From the NCBI GenBank assembly GCA_002722055.1, contig PBKD01000014.1, forward strand, positions 355,230-419,229: a stretch of DNA of 64,000 nucleotides, written 5' to 3'. The notes below the pieces were generated by a model. The model saw nothing but the letters and a program-made list of their open reading frames with translations, did no database searches and was not told the origin of the DNA. Positions 9,255 through 18,304 of this stretch are shown here, in pieces. The position numbers were made by a program, and so were the translations under genes. The first letter of the stretch is position 1. The number at the start of each line of letters is the position of its first letter. This DNA comes from Rhodospirillaceae bacterium. Its GTDB lineage: Bacteria > Pseudomonadota > Alphaproteobacteria > SHVP01.

Positions 9255-10968
9255 CTATTACCTCATAACTTTCGTTGATTTCATTAGCAATAATACTGTC
9301 ATTCATTTCATAAATATTTCTAATCTCTGATCCTGGAACCGATTCAAGCAAGTAACTAACAACTGGATCAATTTCAATTTTTTTTCTCATTACAAGGGCT
9401 TTTTCATTAATCTTTTCTCTTATAGTTAACTGCCCTTGCTCATTCGATAGAGTAATTAGCCACCTTATACCAGTTAAATCGCTTAAAAAAGAACTTAATA
9501 AACTTATGAAATTTTTTGGAGTGTTTTTCTTTAATCGTAATGAAATTTTTCCATGCTCAAACGATACGATATGAACATTAGATAATAAATTTGAACGCAA
9601 AATAAATTCATCTTTTTTTTCGGTTAAATTAACTAAATCACTTAAATTATCAATAATGACTCTATCTGAGATCTTAACCTTAGGATTTTTTTCATCGGGT
9701 TTAAATTTATTATCTATGTCGGATGTATTTGTTTCCCTTGATACGTTCTCTTCTTTATCATATTTTTTTTCATTTATCTTAACATGCCCAATCTCAGCTA
9801 TTTTTTTTTTACCTACCTGAATAGACTTTACTAAAGTAGCAGGATCTGGAAGATGAGAAGCGTATGTTATTTGTATTATAAGCATATCAAAAGAGGCAAT
9901 ACTTGATGAAAGTTTATTCATATCATCTAACCCTTTCAATAACATTTGCCATATTCTTGTCAAGTTTGCTAAAGAAATATGCTCAGAAATTTTTATTAAT
10001 TCATCTCTATCTTTATCAGCTAAAGTAATATCTTCTTCAATATTCCCTGTAATTTTGTATGTAGTTATCCAGTGACATATATGCATTAATTCTTGAATAA
10101 TTATACTTGACTCTATTCCTTTCTTGTACTGAAGTCTGGCAATATCAAGGGCCTCTTTGACATCCCCTTTGATAAGGTGAAGGAATAAAGTAACAATTTC
10201 TAATTTGCCCGATAGCCCAAGCATACCTCTCACTTTATCTTCAGATATTTGATTGCCACAATAAGCAATTGCCTGATCTAATAAAGATAAACCATCTCTA
10301 ACCGATCCCTCTGACGCATTAGCAATCAACTCTAAAGATAGATTTCCTATTTTTATATTTTCTTTATATGAAATATCTGATAAATGCTTAACCATAACCT
10401 CTTTAGAGATTCTATTTAAATCAAACCTTTGGCAACGTGATAAAACCGTAATAGGAACTTTTCGAATTTCTGTGGTAGCCATAATAAAAATTATATGTGA
10501 GGGGGGTTCCTCAAGAGTTTTAAGTAAAGCATTAAAAGCAGCTGTAGATAACATATGAACTTCGTCAATAACATAAACTTTATAATTTGAAGAAACCGGT
10601 TTATATCTTACGTTTTCAATTATTTCTCTAATATTGCTTACACCTGTATTGCTCGCAGCATCTATCTCAATTACATCAACATTATTACCAATATCTATTG
10701 ATTTGCATTGTTCACAATTATTACAGGGCAATAAATTACTATCATCATCTTTTATGATATTTAGACAATTAAGAGATCTCGCAATAATTCTTGCAGTAGT
10801 AGTTTTTCCTACACCTCTCATTCCAGTTAACATAAATGCGTGATATATTCTATGTTCTGATATTGCATTTGATAAAGTTCGAGTCAATACATCTTGACCG
10901 ACCAAATCACGAAAATTTTTAGGCCTATATTTTCTTGCAAGAACTCTATAAATATCTAATTTTTTCAT
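9241..10968 (-). CDS. dnaX: DNA polymerase III subunit gamma/tau
   Basis: Clamp-loader ATPase and replisome organiser. Domain I has Walker A GMRGVGKTT (49-57), a zinc module with Cys68, Cys82, Cys85 and Cys88, and Walker B VIDEVH (Asp135, Glu136). Domain III ends near residue 370, and a divergent C-terminal tau region runs to 575. At codons 387-389 there is a run of ten A (9801-9810, reading strand) followed by TAGCTGA: a one-base shift in either direction meets a stop within three codons. That would yield a gamma-like product of about 390 residues (inferred). Upstream lies the SRP RNA gene, downstream ybaB and recR. Confidence 0.95.
   Translation of the reverse strand: MKKLDIYRVLARKYRPKNFRDLVGQDVLTRTLSNAISEHRIYHAFMLTGMRGVGKTTTARIIARSLNCLNIIKDDDSNLLPCNNCEQCKSIDIGNNVDVIEIDAASNTGVSNIREIIENVRYKPVSSNYKVYVIDEVHMLSTAAFNALLKTLEEPPSHIIFIMATTEIRKVPITVLSRCQRFDLNRISKEVMVKHLSDISYKENIKIGNLSLELIANASEGSVRDGLSLLDQAIAYCGNQISEDKVRGMLGLSGKLEIVTLFLHLIKGDVKEALDIARLQYKKGIESSIIIQELMHICHWITTYKITGNIEEDITLADKDRDELIKISEHISLANLTRIWQMLLKGLDDMNKLSSSIASFDMLIIQITYASHLPDPATLVKSIQVGKKKIAEIGHVKINEKKYDKEENVSRETNTSDIDNKFKPDEKNPKVKISDRVIIDNLSDLVNLTEKKDEFILRSNLLSNVHIVSFEHGKISLRLKKNTPKNFISLLSSFLSDLTGIRWLITLSNEQGQLTIREKINEKALVMRKKIEIDPVVSYLLESVPGSEIRNIYEMNDSIIANEINESYEVIDEEY
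9801..9810 (-). promoter_or_regulatory. Candidate A10 slippage site in dnaX (gamma production)
   Basis: Ten consecutive A on the coding strand encode Lys387-Lys389 plus the first base of the Ile390 codon. Reading after a -1 shift gives Asn-Ser-stop; reading after a +1 shift gives an immediate TAG. Position is just past domain III, where gamma is expected to end. dnaX slippage or frameshifting is established in E. coli and Thermus; use here is inferred. Confidence 0.5.
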
Positions 10969-11010
10969 TTATAAATTGGAAATTCATTCAATTTAATTTA
11001 AATTATTTAG

Positions 11011-11104
11011 GTAGGAGACTAGAAATCGACCCAAAGAAATTTGTTACGGCTGCTTCTTTCGACCTGACCGGATTAGCAAACTCTTTGCCCGATACTAGCC
11101 TCCT
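11011..11104 (-). ncRNA. ffs: Bacterial small SRP RNA (4.5S)
   Basis: RNA partner of Ffh in co-translational targeting. On the minus strand the conserved core GGTCAGGTCGAAAGAAGCAG (followed by CC) matches the SRP helix 8 signature, with flanking A-rich asymmetric loop sequence. The ends pair: AGGAGGCTAG at the 5' side with CTAGTCTCCT at the 3' side (plus-strand 11095-11104 and 11013-11022). About 94 nt, the usual small-bacterial size. It lies directly upstream of dnaX, its classical alphaproteobacterial location. Exact ends are inferred from the terminal pairing and the upstream promoter. Confidence 0.9.
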
Positions 11105-11110
11105 GAGGTA

Positions 11111-11140
11111 ATTATATAGTATGTTTAGCTATTAACCCAA
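11111..11140 (-). promoter_or_regulatory. Sigma70-type promoter for SRP RNA
   Basis: On the minus strand a perfect TATAAT (11116-11111) is preceded by TTGGGT (11140-11135) with an 18-base spacer. The expected start site, about seven bases past the -10, falls at 11104, exactly where the terminal stem of the SRP RNA begins. No experimental support. Confidence 0.6.
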
Positions 11141-11196
11141 CACTTAAAAATTACGTTAAAAAAATATATATAAAAAATAGATTAAAAATATAAAAA

Positions 11197-12180
11197 ATGC
11201 CCGATTTACGAAATTTCAATACTTTTTCTGGAAATACACTTGATAGAGCAGGAAATATAAGGAAAAGCACGGAATGGATGGCTTCTCAAATAAAACATCC
11301 TAAAGCCAAGTTTTTACCAATCCTTAACCTAACGGCTCCAATACAAACTAAAAACAATTCGAAAAATATTAAGTATCTAAACCTGAATCAAATGACTAAT
11401 TACAAAATTAGTTATAATAATCTAATATTTCTAGGTATTAAAGATGAGACTCCTTATTTTGCATTTGATATATCAAAATCTAAAACTGAAAACGAAAAAT
11501 TTTTTGATAATGTCATATTTGAAGAAGTTAGAAAAGCTGCTATGTATCTTTCTAATGAAGATTCATCCCTCCTTGCCCACGCAAGATCAATGGTTGACTG
11601 GAAATTAAATAATAATTTTTGTCCTAAGTGTGGATATAAAACAAAAAGTCACCAAGGTGGACATATTGAAATCTGCGGCAATAAAGACTGCAATAAGGAA
11701 ATATTCCCCAGAACTGACCCTGTTGTAATTATGCTTGTATATAATAAAAATAATTGTGTTGTTGGACGACAGTCTAACTTTCCAGTAAATTTCTTTTCTG
11801 TTTTAGCTGGATTTATTGAACCAGGAGAAAGCATTGAGTCGGCTGTTTACAGAGAAGTATTTGAAGAAATAGCAATTAAAGTAAAAAATATAGTTTATCA
11901 TTCATCCCAGCCTTGGCCATACCCTTCTTCTTTAATGATTGGCTGTATTGCAGAAGCAGAAAATACAAATATTGTAATTGATGAGGAAGAAATAGTTGAG
12001 GCAAAATGGGTGAACAGAGAATTAATTTTATCAGCCCTTAAAAAATCTAAGGCCTCTAAAGAGGACCCATTAACTAAAAGGCCAGATAATACTTTAGGGG
12101 AACTGCTATTACCGCCACCAATAGCAATTGCACATCACTTATTAAAATACTGGGCAGAAAATCCTAGATTTTTTCTCTAA
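11197..12180 (+). CDS. nudC: NAD+ diphosphatase / NAD-cap hydrolase (NudC-type Nudix)
   Basis: Zinc-containing Nudix hydrolase that splits NAD(H) into NMN(H) and AMP and can remove NAD caps from RNA. The 327-residue protein has a zinc site with Cys142, Cys145, Cys160 and Cys165, a Nudix box from Gly205 to 227 (GFIEPGESIE...REVFEE), and the NudC-specific SQPWPYPSS at 237-245. The N-terminal domain is divergent, as is normal for the family. Its 3' end overlaps the convergent pheA by 17 bases. Confidence 0.92.
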   Translation: MPDLRNFNTFSGNTLDRAGNIRKSTEWMASQIKHPKAKFLPILNLTAPIQTKNNSKNIKYLNLNQMTNYKISYNNLIFLGIKDETPYFAFDISKSKTENEKFFDNVIFEEVRKAAMYLSNEDSSLLAHARSMVDWKLNNNFCPKCGYKTKSHQGGHIEICGNKDCNKEIFPRTDPVVIMLVYNKNNCVVGRQSNFPVNFFSVLAGFIEPGESIESAVYREVFEEIAIKVKNIVYHSSQPWPYPSSLMIGCIAEAENTNIVIDEEEIVEAKWVNRELILSALKKSKASKEDPLTKRPDNTLGELLLPPPIAIAHHLLKYWAENPRFFL

Positions 12181-13009
12181 GTCTATCAGCAGAATAAACA
12201 CCAAGTATAATCAACTTACTAGTATAAAATTTTAGTTCTTCCATTGCTAACTTTAGATTTTTATCTTCAAGATGACCTTCAACATCAGCATAAAACTGAG
12301 TAGCTGTAAAACTACCTTTTAATTGATAACTCTCTAATTTTGTCATATTTATATTATTTGTCGCAAACCCCCCCATCGCCTTATATAAGGCTGAAGGAAC
12401 ATTCCTTACTTGAAAAACAAATGAAGTAATAGCATTTCCGGATTGCAATTTTGGTCTTTTTGCATTTTTAGATAATATAACAAATCTTGTAGTATTATGC
12501 TCTTCATCTTCAAAATTCTTAATCAAAATCTTAAGTTTATATATCTCAGACGCAAATTCTGAAGCTATAGCTCCCTCAGATTTTTTATTACCTAGAGAAA
12601 TTTTTTTAGCAGCTCCAGCTGTATCAGCATATACTCTAGAAGTAAGATTTAGCTTATGTAAATTTTTTCTACACTGACTCAATGCTTGAATATGACTATA
12701 AACATTTTGTAAATCTTCCAGATTTGCTCCTTTTTTAGCCAACAAGCAATGATTTACCTTCTGAAAGTGTTCTTTAATTATAAATAAACCAGACTCAGGT
12801 AATAAGTAATGAATATCAGCAACTCTTCCTGCTACACTATTTTCGATTGGTATCATCGCTAGTGATGATTTGCCACTTTTTACAGATTCAAATACATCTT
12901 CAAATGTATGGCAAGGCAGGGCTTCCATTTCTGGATAAACATTTTTACATGCTAGATGAGAGTTAGCACCATATTCACCTTGAAAAGAAATAGTATTATT
13001 TTTTAACAT
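12164..13009 (-). CDS. pheA: Prephenate dehydratase
   Basis: Converts prephenate to phenylpyruvate in phenylalanine synthesis. It is a 281-residue monofunctional form: a periplasmic-binding-like catalytic domain with IPIENSVAGRV and the catalytic NTTRF (172-176), then a C-terminal ACT domain with LESYQLKGSFTATQFYADVE, expected to bind phenylalanine for feedback inhibition. No chorismate mutase domain is fused. It lies 22 bases downstream of kdsB on the same strand, a pairing common in alphaproteobacteria. Confidence 0.95.
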   Translation of the reverse strand: MLKNNTISFQGEYGANSHLACKNVYPEMEALPCHTFEDVFESVKSGKSSLAMIPIENSVAGRVADIHYLLPESGLFIIKEHFQKVNHCLLAKKGANLEDLQNVYSHIQALSQCRKNLHKLNLTSRVYADTAGAAKKISLGNKKSEGAIASEFASEIYKLKILIKNFEDEEHNTTRFVILSKNAKRPKLQSGNAITSFVFQVRNVPSALYKAMGGFATNNINMTKLESYQLKGSFTATQFYADVEGHLEDKNLKLAMEELKFYTSKLIILGVYSADRLREKI

Positions 13010-13031
13010 TAAATATAAATCCTATTTTAAA

Positions 13032-13757
13032 TTATATAAATTTTCTTCTTATAATTTCTAAATCTTCATATGTATCAACACCAACTAAAGCTTCATTAAC
13101 TATGGATGCATAAATATTCATACCAATTTCAAGAGCTCTCAACTGCTCAAGTTTTTCTCTTTTCTCTAAAATGGTCTGAGGTTTTTTACAAAATCTCTCA
13201 ATCACATCTCTTTTATAAGCATATATTCCTATATGCTCATAGTAATCTCCTTCATTTGCAGGGACAGGAGATCTTGAAAAATAGATAGCCCTGCCAATTA
13301 TATCGTTTTTATTATGTCCAGTTACAACCTTAACCTTATTTGGATTTGCTATTCTATCGTTATCTAAAGGTGTAATCAAAGTGCCTATATCAACTTTCTT
13401 ATCATCTAACAGGTTTGCTGTAATTTTTATATAATCTGGAGGAATTAACGGAATATCACCTTGTAAATTGATGACCTTCTCAAATTCACGATCAGGATCA
13501 ATTTTTTTTAAGCCTTCCATAATCCTATCTGTTCCAGAAACATGATCATATTGAGTCAGAACAGAATTCCCACCAGCCTTCTTAACAACTAGATCTATTT
13601 CTTTATCTGGAGTTGCAACAAAAACCTCTCCAAGATTTGCTTTCTTAGCGCACTCTAAAACCCTCACTATCATTGGTAAGCCAGCTATGTCCTCTAGAGG
13701 TTTGTTGGGCAATCTCGTAGATGCAAGCCTTGATGGTATAAAAATAACGGTTTTCAT
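13032..13757 (-). CDS. kdsB: 3-deoxy-manno-octulosonate cytidylyltransferase
   Basis: Activates Kdo to CMP-Kdo for LPS inner-core synthesis. The 241-residue protein has the nucleotidyltransferase N-terminus PSRLASTRLPNKPLEDI, the VFVATPDKEI strand, NLQGDIPLIPPDYI and the family segment YYEHIGIYAYKRDVIERF. Together with kdsD and lptABC elsewhere in the window it shows that the organism makes a Kdo-containing LPS. Co-directional with pheA. Confidence 0.95.
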   Translation of the reverse strand: MKTVIFIPSRLASTRLPNKPLEDIAGLPMIVRVLECAKKANLGEVFVATPDKEIDLVVKKAGGNSVLTQYDHVSGTDRIMEGLKKIDPDREFEKVINLQGDIPLIPPDYIKITANLLDDKKVDIGTLITPLDNDRIANPNKVKVVTGHNKNDIIGRAIYFSRSPVPANEGDYYEHIGIYAYKRDVIERFCKKPQTILEKREKLEQLRALEIGMNIYASIVNEALVGVDTYEDLEIIRRKFI

Positions 13758-13939
13758 TGTAATATTATCTTTTTTAAACTAATTTGATTACTTTATATTG
13801 TTACTATTAAAATAATAAAGATAATTTAATTTAATCGCAATTTTATGTTAAAATGGCATTCTTTTTGGACTTTCTAAGTTGATAAAACATCAAAATTAGT
13901 GAATATTCGGGTATAACATATTTGGAGGCTATTTAACAA

Positions 13940-14485
13940 ATGGACGCATATACTTTAAATAAATATGCTGGAGCACTTATTGCAGCAATTTTAATAGTTT
14001 TCCTATTAGGAAAGCTTGGAAATATCGCCATTCATCCAAAAAAACTTGAGAAACAAGTTTACAGTGAAACCCCACTTGTAAATCAAGAAAGTAAAGTTGC
14101 TTCAGCCTCAAAGGAGCCTAAAGAAGAAATTCCTCTTCCTATTCTGCTTGCTAGCGCTTCAGTTGAAAAAGGGCAAAAAGTATCGAAAAAATGTTCATCT
14201 TGTCATAATTTTGTTAAAGGTGGGGCTAATAAAGTAGGACCAAATTTGTATAATATTGTTGGAGCTTCAATGGCAGCTGTTGATAATTTCAGTTATTCAT
14301 CTGCTATTAAAAACTTTGGAGGTAAATGGGGCTATGAAGAGCTTAATTTATTTCTAAAGAATCCTAAGAAATATATGCCTGGAACAAAAATGGCTTTTGC
14401 AGGTATCAAAAAACCTAAAGATAGGGCTAACATTATCCTATATCTTAAAAGTGTAACCGAGAGCCCCCCATCAATTCCGGAATAA
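13940..14485 (+). CDS. Membrane-anchored class I cytochrome c (CycM/cytochrome c-y type)
   Basis: Periplasmic mono-heme electron carrier tethered to the inner membrane. An uncleaved N-terminal anchor (about residues 10-27, [18 protein letters not shown]) is followed by a 40-residue linker and a cytochrome c domain with the heme site CSSCH at 85-89, [10 protein letters not shown] and the distal methionine region PGTKMAFAG. It resembles cytochrome c552/CycM, which passes electrons from complex III to the aa3 oxidase. A GGAGG lies 11 bases before the ATG. A hisN-like gene follows by 22 bases. Confidence 0.87.
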   Translation: MDAYTLNKYAGALIAAILIVFLLGKLGNIAIHPKKLEKQVYSETPLVNQESKVASASKEPKEEIPLPILLASASVEKGQKVSKKCSSCHNFVKGGANKVGPNLYNIVGASMAAVDNFSYSSAIKNFGGKWGYEELNLFLKNPKKYMPGTKMAFAGIKKPKDRANIILYLKSVTESPPSIPE

Positions 14486-14507
14486 TTAATTCAATTGTTA
14501 TACTATA

Positions 14508-15287
14508 ATGACATGTGATATTAATGATCTTGCTGATTTTGCATCTCTGCTAGCAGATGAAAGCAGGAAAGTAATAAATAAATACTTCAGAAAAAATATA
14601 ACAATCTCTATAAAAAATGATAATACTCAAGCTACTAATGTTGATATTGAAGTTGAAGAATTACTCAGGCAAATTATTAAAAACCGTTATGAAGGCCATC
14701 AGATAGTTGGGGAAGAAATAATAAATGAAAAAAAAATTGATAACTCAGGTATTAAATGGGTCTTAGATCCAATTGATGGAACAAGAGCTTTTATTCATGG
14801 AAAACCAACTTTTGGAACGCTAATTGCTGTAATTAAAAATGATTTGCCTATAGTTGGACTAATTGATCAGCCAATACAAAAAGAAAGGTGGATAAGCTTT
14901 AATAATAAAACTAATTATAATGGTAATTTAGTAAAAAGTAGCAATAATACTGATATAAATAAAGCAAGGTTAGAAGCGACTAGCCCCTTAATGTTTTCAG
15001 AAGATTCTTATAAAAAATTTTTAAAAATTGTTAGTTCAGTAAGTTCAGTAAGTTGGGGCGCCGACTGTTATGCTTATGGAATGTTAGCAAATGGATATGT
15101 AGATATTGTTTGTGAACAAGGAATGAAATTTTGGGATTATGCAGCTCTTATTCCAATAATTGAAGGATCTGGGGGAAAAATATCTGATTGGACCGGGAAA
15201 AGATTGGATGAAACTAGTGATGGAGCAGTTCTTGCTTCGGCAAACGAAAAAATTCATGAAAAAGCATTGAAAATTCTAAACAATTAA
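14508..15287 (+). CDS. hisN: Inositol monophosphatase-family phosphatase, HisN-type histidinol-phosphatase
   Basis: Mg-dependent sugar or amino-alcohol phosphatase of 259 residues. Metal-binding motifs are Glu69-Glu70 (GEE), DPIDGT at 87-92 and WD at 209-210. The segment DPIDGTRAFIHGKPTFGTLI and the CYAYGMLANGYVDIV stretch are characteristic of the HisN histidinol-phosphatase branch rather than SuhB. The histidine step is inferred from family, with no his genes in the window. Odd: a perfect 9-base tandem duplication (15033-15050) gives SSVSSVSW just before the conserved GADCYAY. Confidence 0.78.
   Translation: MTCDINDLADFASLLADESRKVINKYFRKNITISIKNDNTQATNVDIEVEELLRQIIKNRYEGHQIVGEEIINEKKIDNSGIKWVLDPIDGTRAFIHGKPTFGTLIAVIKNDLPIVGLIDQPIQKERWISFNNKTNYNGNLVKSSNNTDINKARLEATSPLMFSEDSYKKFLKIVSSVSSVSWGADCYAYGMLANGYVDIVCEQGMKFWDYAALIPIIEGSGGKISDWTGKRLDETSDGAVLASANEKIHEKALKILNN
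15033..15050 (+). repeat. 9-base direct tandem repeat within hisN
   Basis: AGTTCAGTA occurs twice head-to-tail, in frame, encoding SSV-SSV. A third partial copy (AGTT) follows. It adds three residues without breaking the frame. Confidence 0.8.
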
Positions 15288-15327
15288 ATTTTAATTAAAT
15301 ATTGCTTATTTTAAAAAAAGGTTCTTA

Positions 15328-17115
15328 ATGTTTTACTATTTTAGATATTTTATTATATTCTCTTTGTTTTTCTCAATCCAACCTTATGCTTATGCTGATG
15401 TAAAGCATGCTATTTCTCTTTATGGAAAGCCTAAATATGATAAGAACTTCACACATTTTGATTATGTGAATCCAAATGCACCAAAAAAAGGCCATTTAAA
15501 ACGCTTAGCACTAAGGACTTATAACTCATTTAATCCATTTATTATTTCTGGGAATGCTGCAGCAGGAATTTCATTAGTTTATGAAACTTTAATGACTGGA
15601 TCTAGAGATGAACTAGATAAAAGCACATTGTACAGTCTTATTGCTGAAAATGTTGAATTTCCTGAAGATTATTCTTGGGTCAAATTTAATTTAAGGGCAA
15701 ATGCATCTTGGCATGATGGAAATCCAATTTCATCTGAGGATGTAATTTTTTCTTTTCGTACTTTAACAGAACAAGGAAGTCCATTTTATAAATCATATTA
15801 TAAAAATGTTTCTAAAGTAGAAGCCTTAGATAAACTCACCGTAAAATTTCATATGAATATTAAAAATAATAAAGAAATGCCAAATATTTTAGGAGAATTA
15901 TATATTTTACCTAAACATCACCTTAAGGAGAAAGATTTTAGTAAAGCAAGCCTCGATGTACCTTTAGGGAGTGGGCCATACAGGGTATCAAGATTTGAAT
16001 CAGGCAGATATATTATTTATGAAAGAGTTAAAAATTATTGGGGCAAAGACTTGCCTGTTAATAAAGGTAGATATAATTTTGATATTATTCAATACGACTA
16101 TTATAGAGATTTGACTGTAGCTCGCGAGGCTTTCAAATCTGGACAATTTGATATTTATAATGAGTATCAAGCAAAGGGTTGGGCTACAGGCTTTAAATTC
16201 GACGCAGTAAAACAAGGTAAGGTAATTAAAGAGGAAATACCTATTTCTAGATCACCTGGTATGCAGGCTTTTGTATTTAATACAAGAAAAACCTTTTTCC
16301 AGAATAGAGAAGTTCGAAAAGCAATTAGTTTAGTTTTTGATTTCGAATGGTTAAATAAAAATATTTTCTATAATCAATATAAACGTACAACAAGTTTTTT
16401 TCAAAATACTGATTTAGCATCAAGTGGGATACCAAAAGGATTGGAGTTTGATTATTTGGATAAATATAAAGATATTTTGCCTAGTGAAATATTTGATAAA
16501 GCGTTCTCACTGCCACAATCTGACGGAAGTGGAAATATAAGACCTCAATTAAAAATGGCAAAAAAATTACTCAGTCAAAATGGCTGGATAATAAAGAATA
16601 ATAAATTAGTTAATTCAAAAACAAATGAACCTTTTAAATTTAATATAATTATTATTCAACCAAGTTTAGAAAGAGTAATACTTCCTTTCACAAAGAATTT
16701 AGAAAAACTTGGGATTATCTGTAAAATTCAAGTTTTAGACTCTTCACAATATATCGAGAGAATAAATAATTATGATTTTGATATGATTGTTTCCACTATC
16801 CCTCAATCATTCAATCCAGGAAATGAGCAAAGAAACTATTGGGGTTCAAATTCAGCTAAAGCTCCCGGGGGTAGAAACTTAGCAGGGATAAATAACCCTG
16901 TAATAGATGAATTGATTGAAAAAATTATTTTTTCCCAATCAAGAGAAAAATTAGTGGCTGCTACAAAATCATTGGATAGAGTTTTGCTTTGGAACTATTA
17001 CTTTATACCACAATACCACTCTCCAAATAATAGAATTGCTTACTGGAATAAATTTATGAAGCCAGGAACTAAACCTAAGTTTGGAATAGATATCCAGTCC
17101 TGGTGGCTGAAATAA
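15328..17115 (+). CDS. yejA: Peptide ABC transporter substrate-binding protein (YejA-type)
   Basis: Periplasmic family 5 extracellular solute-binding protein of 595 residues. A signal peptide is visible (hydrophobic core IIFSLFFSIQPYAYA, likely cleavage near residue 24). The mature part has the SBP_bac_5 features: APKKGHLKRLALRTYNSFNP, an ASWHDGNPISSEDVIFSF block and AYWNKFMKPGTKPKFGIDIQ (followed by SWW) at the C-terminus typical of YejA. It heads yejABEF, whose E. coli members import microcin C and peptides. Substrate here is inferred as oligopeptides. Confidence 0.92.
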   Translation: MFYYFRYFIIFSLFFSIQPYAYADVKHAISLYGKPKYDKNFTHFDYVNPNAPKKGHLKRLALRTYNSFNPFIISGNAAAGISLVYETLMTGSRDELDKSTLYSLIAENVEFPEDYSWVKFNLRANASWHDGNPISSEDVIFSFRTLTEQGSPFYKSYYKNVSKVEALDKLTVKFHMNIKNNKEMPNILGELYILPKHHLKEKDFSKASLDVPLGSGPYRVSRFESGRYIIYERVKNYWGKDLPVNKGRYNFDIIQYDYYRDLTVAREAFKSGQFDIYNEYQAKGWATGFKFDAVKQGKVIKEEIPISRSPGMQAFVFNTRKTFFQNREVRKAISLVFDFEWLNKNIFYNQYKRTTSFFQNTDLASSGIPKGLEFDYLDKYKDILPSEIFDKAFSLPQSDGSGNIRPQLKMAKKLLSQNGWIIKNNKLVNSKTNEPFKFNIIIIQPSLERVILPFTKNLEKLGIICKIQVLDSSQYIERINNYDFDMIVSTIPQSFNPGNEQRNYWGSNSAKAPGGRNLAGINNPVIDELIEKIIFSQSREKLVAATKSLDRVLLWNYYFIPQYHSPNNRIAYWNKFMKPGTKPKFGIDIQSWWLK

Positions 17116-17184
17116 TTTTAGGAAATTTTTTAAATTTAATTACTTAGATTATTATATAATTAAATAATTTTTCGTGTTATTTGC

Positions 17185-17189
17185 AGGAG
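17185..17189 (+). promoter_or_regulatory. Shine-Dalgarno AGGAG that decides the yejB start
   Basis: AGGAG at 17185-17189 is followed by six bases and then ATT at 17196. If the upstream TTG (17181) were the start, this element would lie inside the gene and TTG would have no ribosome-binding site. Confidence 0.6.
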
Positions 17190-17195
17190 AATAAA

Positions 17196-18299
17196 ATTAC
17201 TACTTACCTACTTCGCAGATTGATATTAATTATACCAACTTTATTTATAATAATGCTGATAAACTTTGCTATTATTCAGACGGCACCAGGTGGGCCAGTA
17301 GAACAAATGATTGCAAAAATAACCGGTACAGCGGTTGATGCAACAGCAAGAGTAAGTGGAACGGCAAATTCAGATTCTCAAAATAATAATGAATCTGTTC
17401 AAGAAGTTCTTTTAGGAGAATCAAAATATAGAGGTGCACAAGGACTTGATCCAGAATTTATAAAATCTATTGAAAAAATGTATGGTTTTGATAAACCTAT
17501 TGCAGATAGATTTTTTCTTATGATAACTAATTACCTAAAGTTTGATTTTGGTGAAAGCTTTTTCCAAGACAAATCAGTAATTGATTTAATTCTTGAAAAA
17601 ATGCCTGTTTCAATAACTTTAGGATTGTGGTCTACACTAATTGTCTACTTAATATCCATACCTCTTGGAATAAGAAAAGCCGTAAAGGATGGGACAAGTT
17701 TTGATTTATGGACGAGTACTTTAGTCATAATCGGCCAAGCAATACCGTCTTTTTTATTTGCAATTCTATTAATTATTATTTTTTCAGGTGGATCATTTTT
17801 AGATCTTTTCCCTCTTAGAGGTCTTACCTCAGATAATTTTAATGACTTAAGTCTTATAGGAAAAATATTTGATTATATATGGCATATAGTTCTCCCAGTT
17901 ACTGCACTAGTAATTGGTGGTTTCGCTGGCCTTACAATGCTAACAAAAAATTCGTTCCTTGATCAGATAAACCAACAATACGTTCTAACTGCTCGTGCGA
18001 AAGGAGTATCAGAAAAAAGAGTGCTTTATGGTCATATATTTCGAAATGCAATGATAATTGTCATAGCTGGCTTTCCTAGTGCTTTTATCAGTATTTTATT
18101 TACTGGATCACTTCTCATTGAGGTAATTTTTTCTTTGGACGGACTTGGTCTTCTTGGTTTCGAAGCAGCTATAAATAGGGACTACCCTGTTATGTTCTCG
18201 ACATTATATATTTTTACTCTGTTAGGATTGGTACTGGCAATAGCTCGAGATATTGCTTATGTCTTTGTTGACCCTAGAATTGATTTTGAGAGCAGGTAA
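17196..18299 (+). CDS. yejB: Peptide ABC transporter permease (YejB-type), probable ATT start
   Basis: Inner-membrane permease of the Yej peptide importer. Two starts are possible: TTG at 17181 (372 residues) or ATT at 17196 (367 residues). ATT is preferred because it lies six bases after AGGAG and because [17 protein letters not shown] then aligns with the usual family start M-x-x-Y-ILRRL. Features are an N-terminal membrane helix, the [10 protein letters not shown] motif, several further membrane segments and the EAA-type loop [21 protein letters not shown]. It is followed six bases later by yejE. Confidence 0.9.
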   Translation: MTTYLLRRLILIIPTLFIIMLINFAIIQTAPGGPVEQMIAKITGTAVDATARVSGTANSDSQNNNESVQEVLLGESKYRGAQGLDPEFIKSIEKMYGFDKPIADRFFLMITNYLKFDFGESFFQDKSVIDLILEKMPVSITLGLWSTLIVYLISIPLGIRKAVKDGTSFDLWTSTLVIIGQAIPSFLFAILLIIIFSGGSFLDLFPLRGLTSDNFNDLSLIGKIFDYIWHIVLPVTALVIGGFAGLTMLTKNSFLDQINQQYVLTARAKGVSEKRVLYGHIFRNAMIIVIAGFPSAFISILFTGSLLIEVIFSLDGLGLLGFEAAINRDYPVMFSTLYIFTLLGLVLAIARDIAYVFVDPRIDFESR

Positions 18300-18304
18300 A
18301 TATA

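Noticed and set aside
13879..13917. TTGATA and TATAAC as a promoter for the cytochrome c gene
   Set aside because: The spacer is 27 bases, too long for a sigma70-type promoter.
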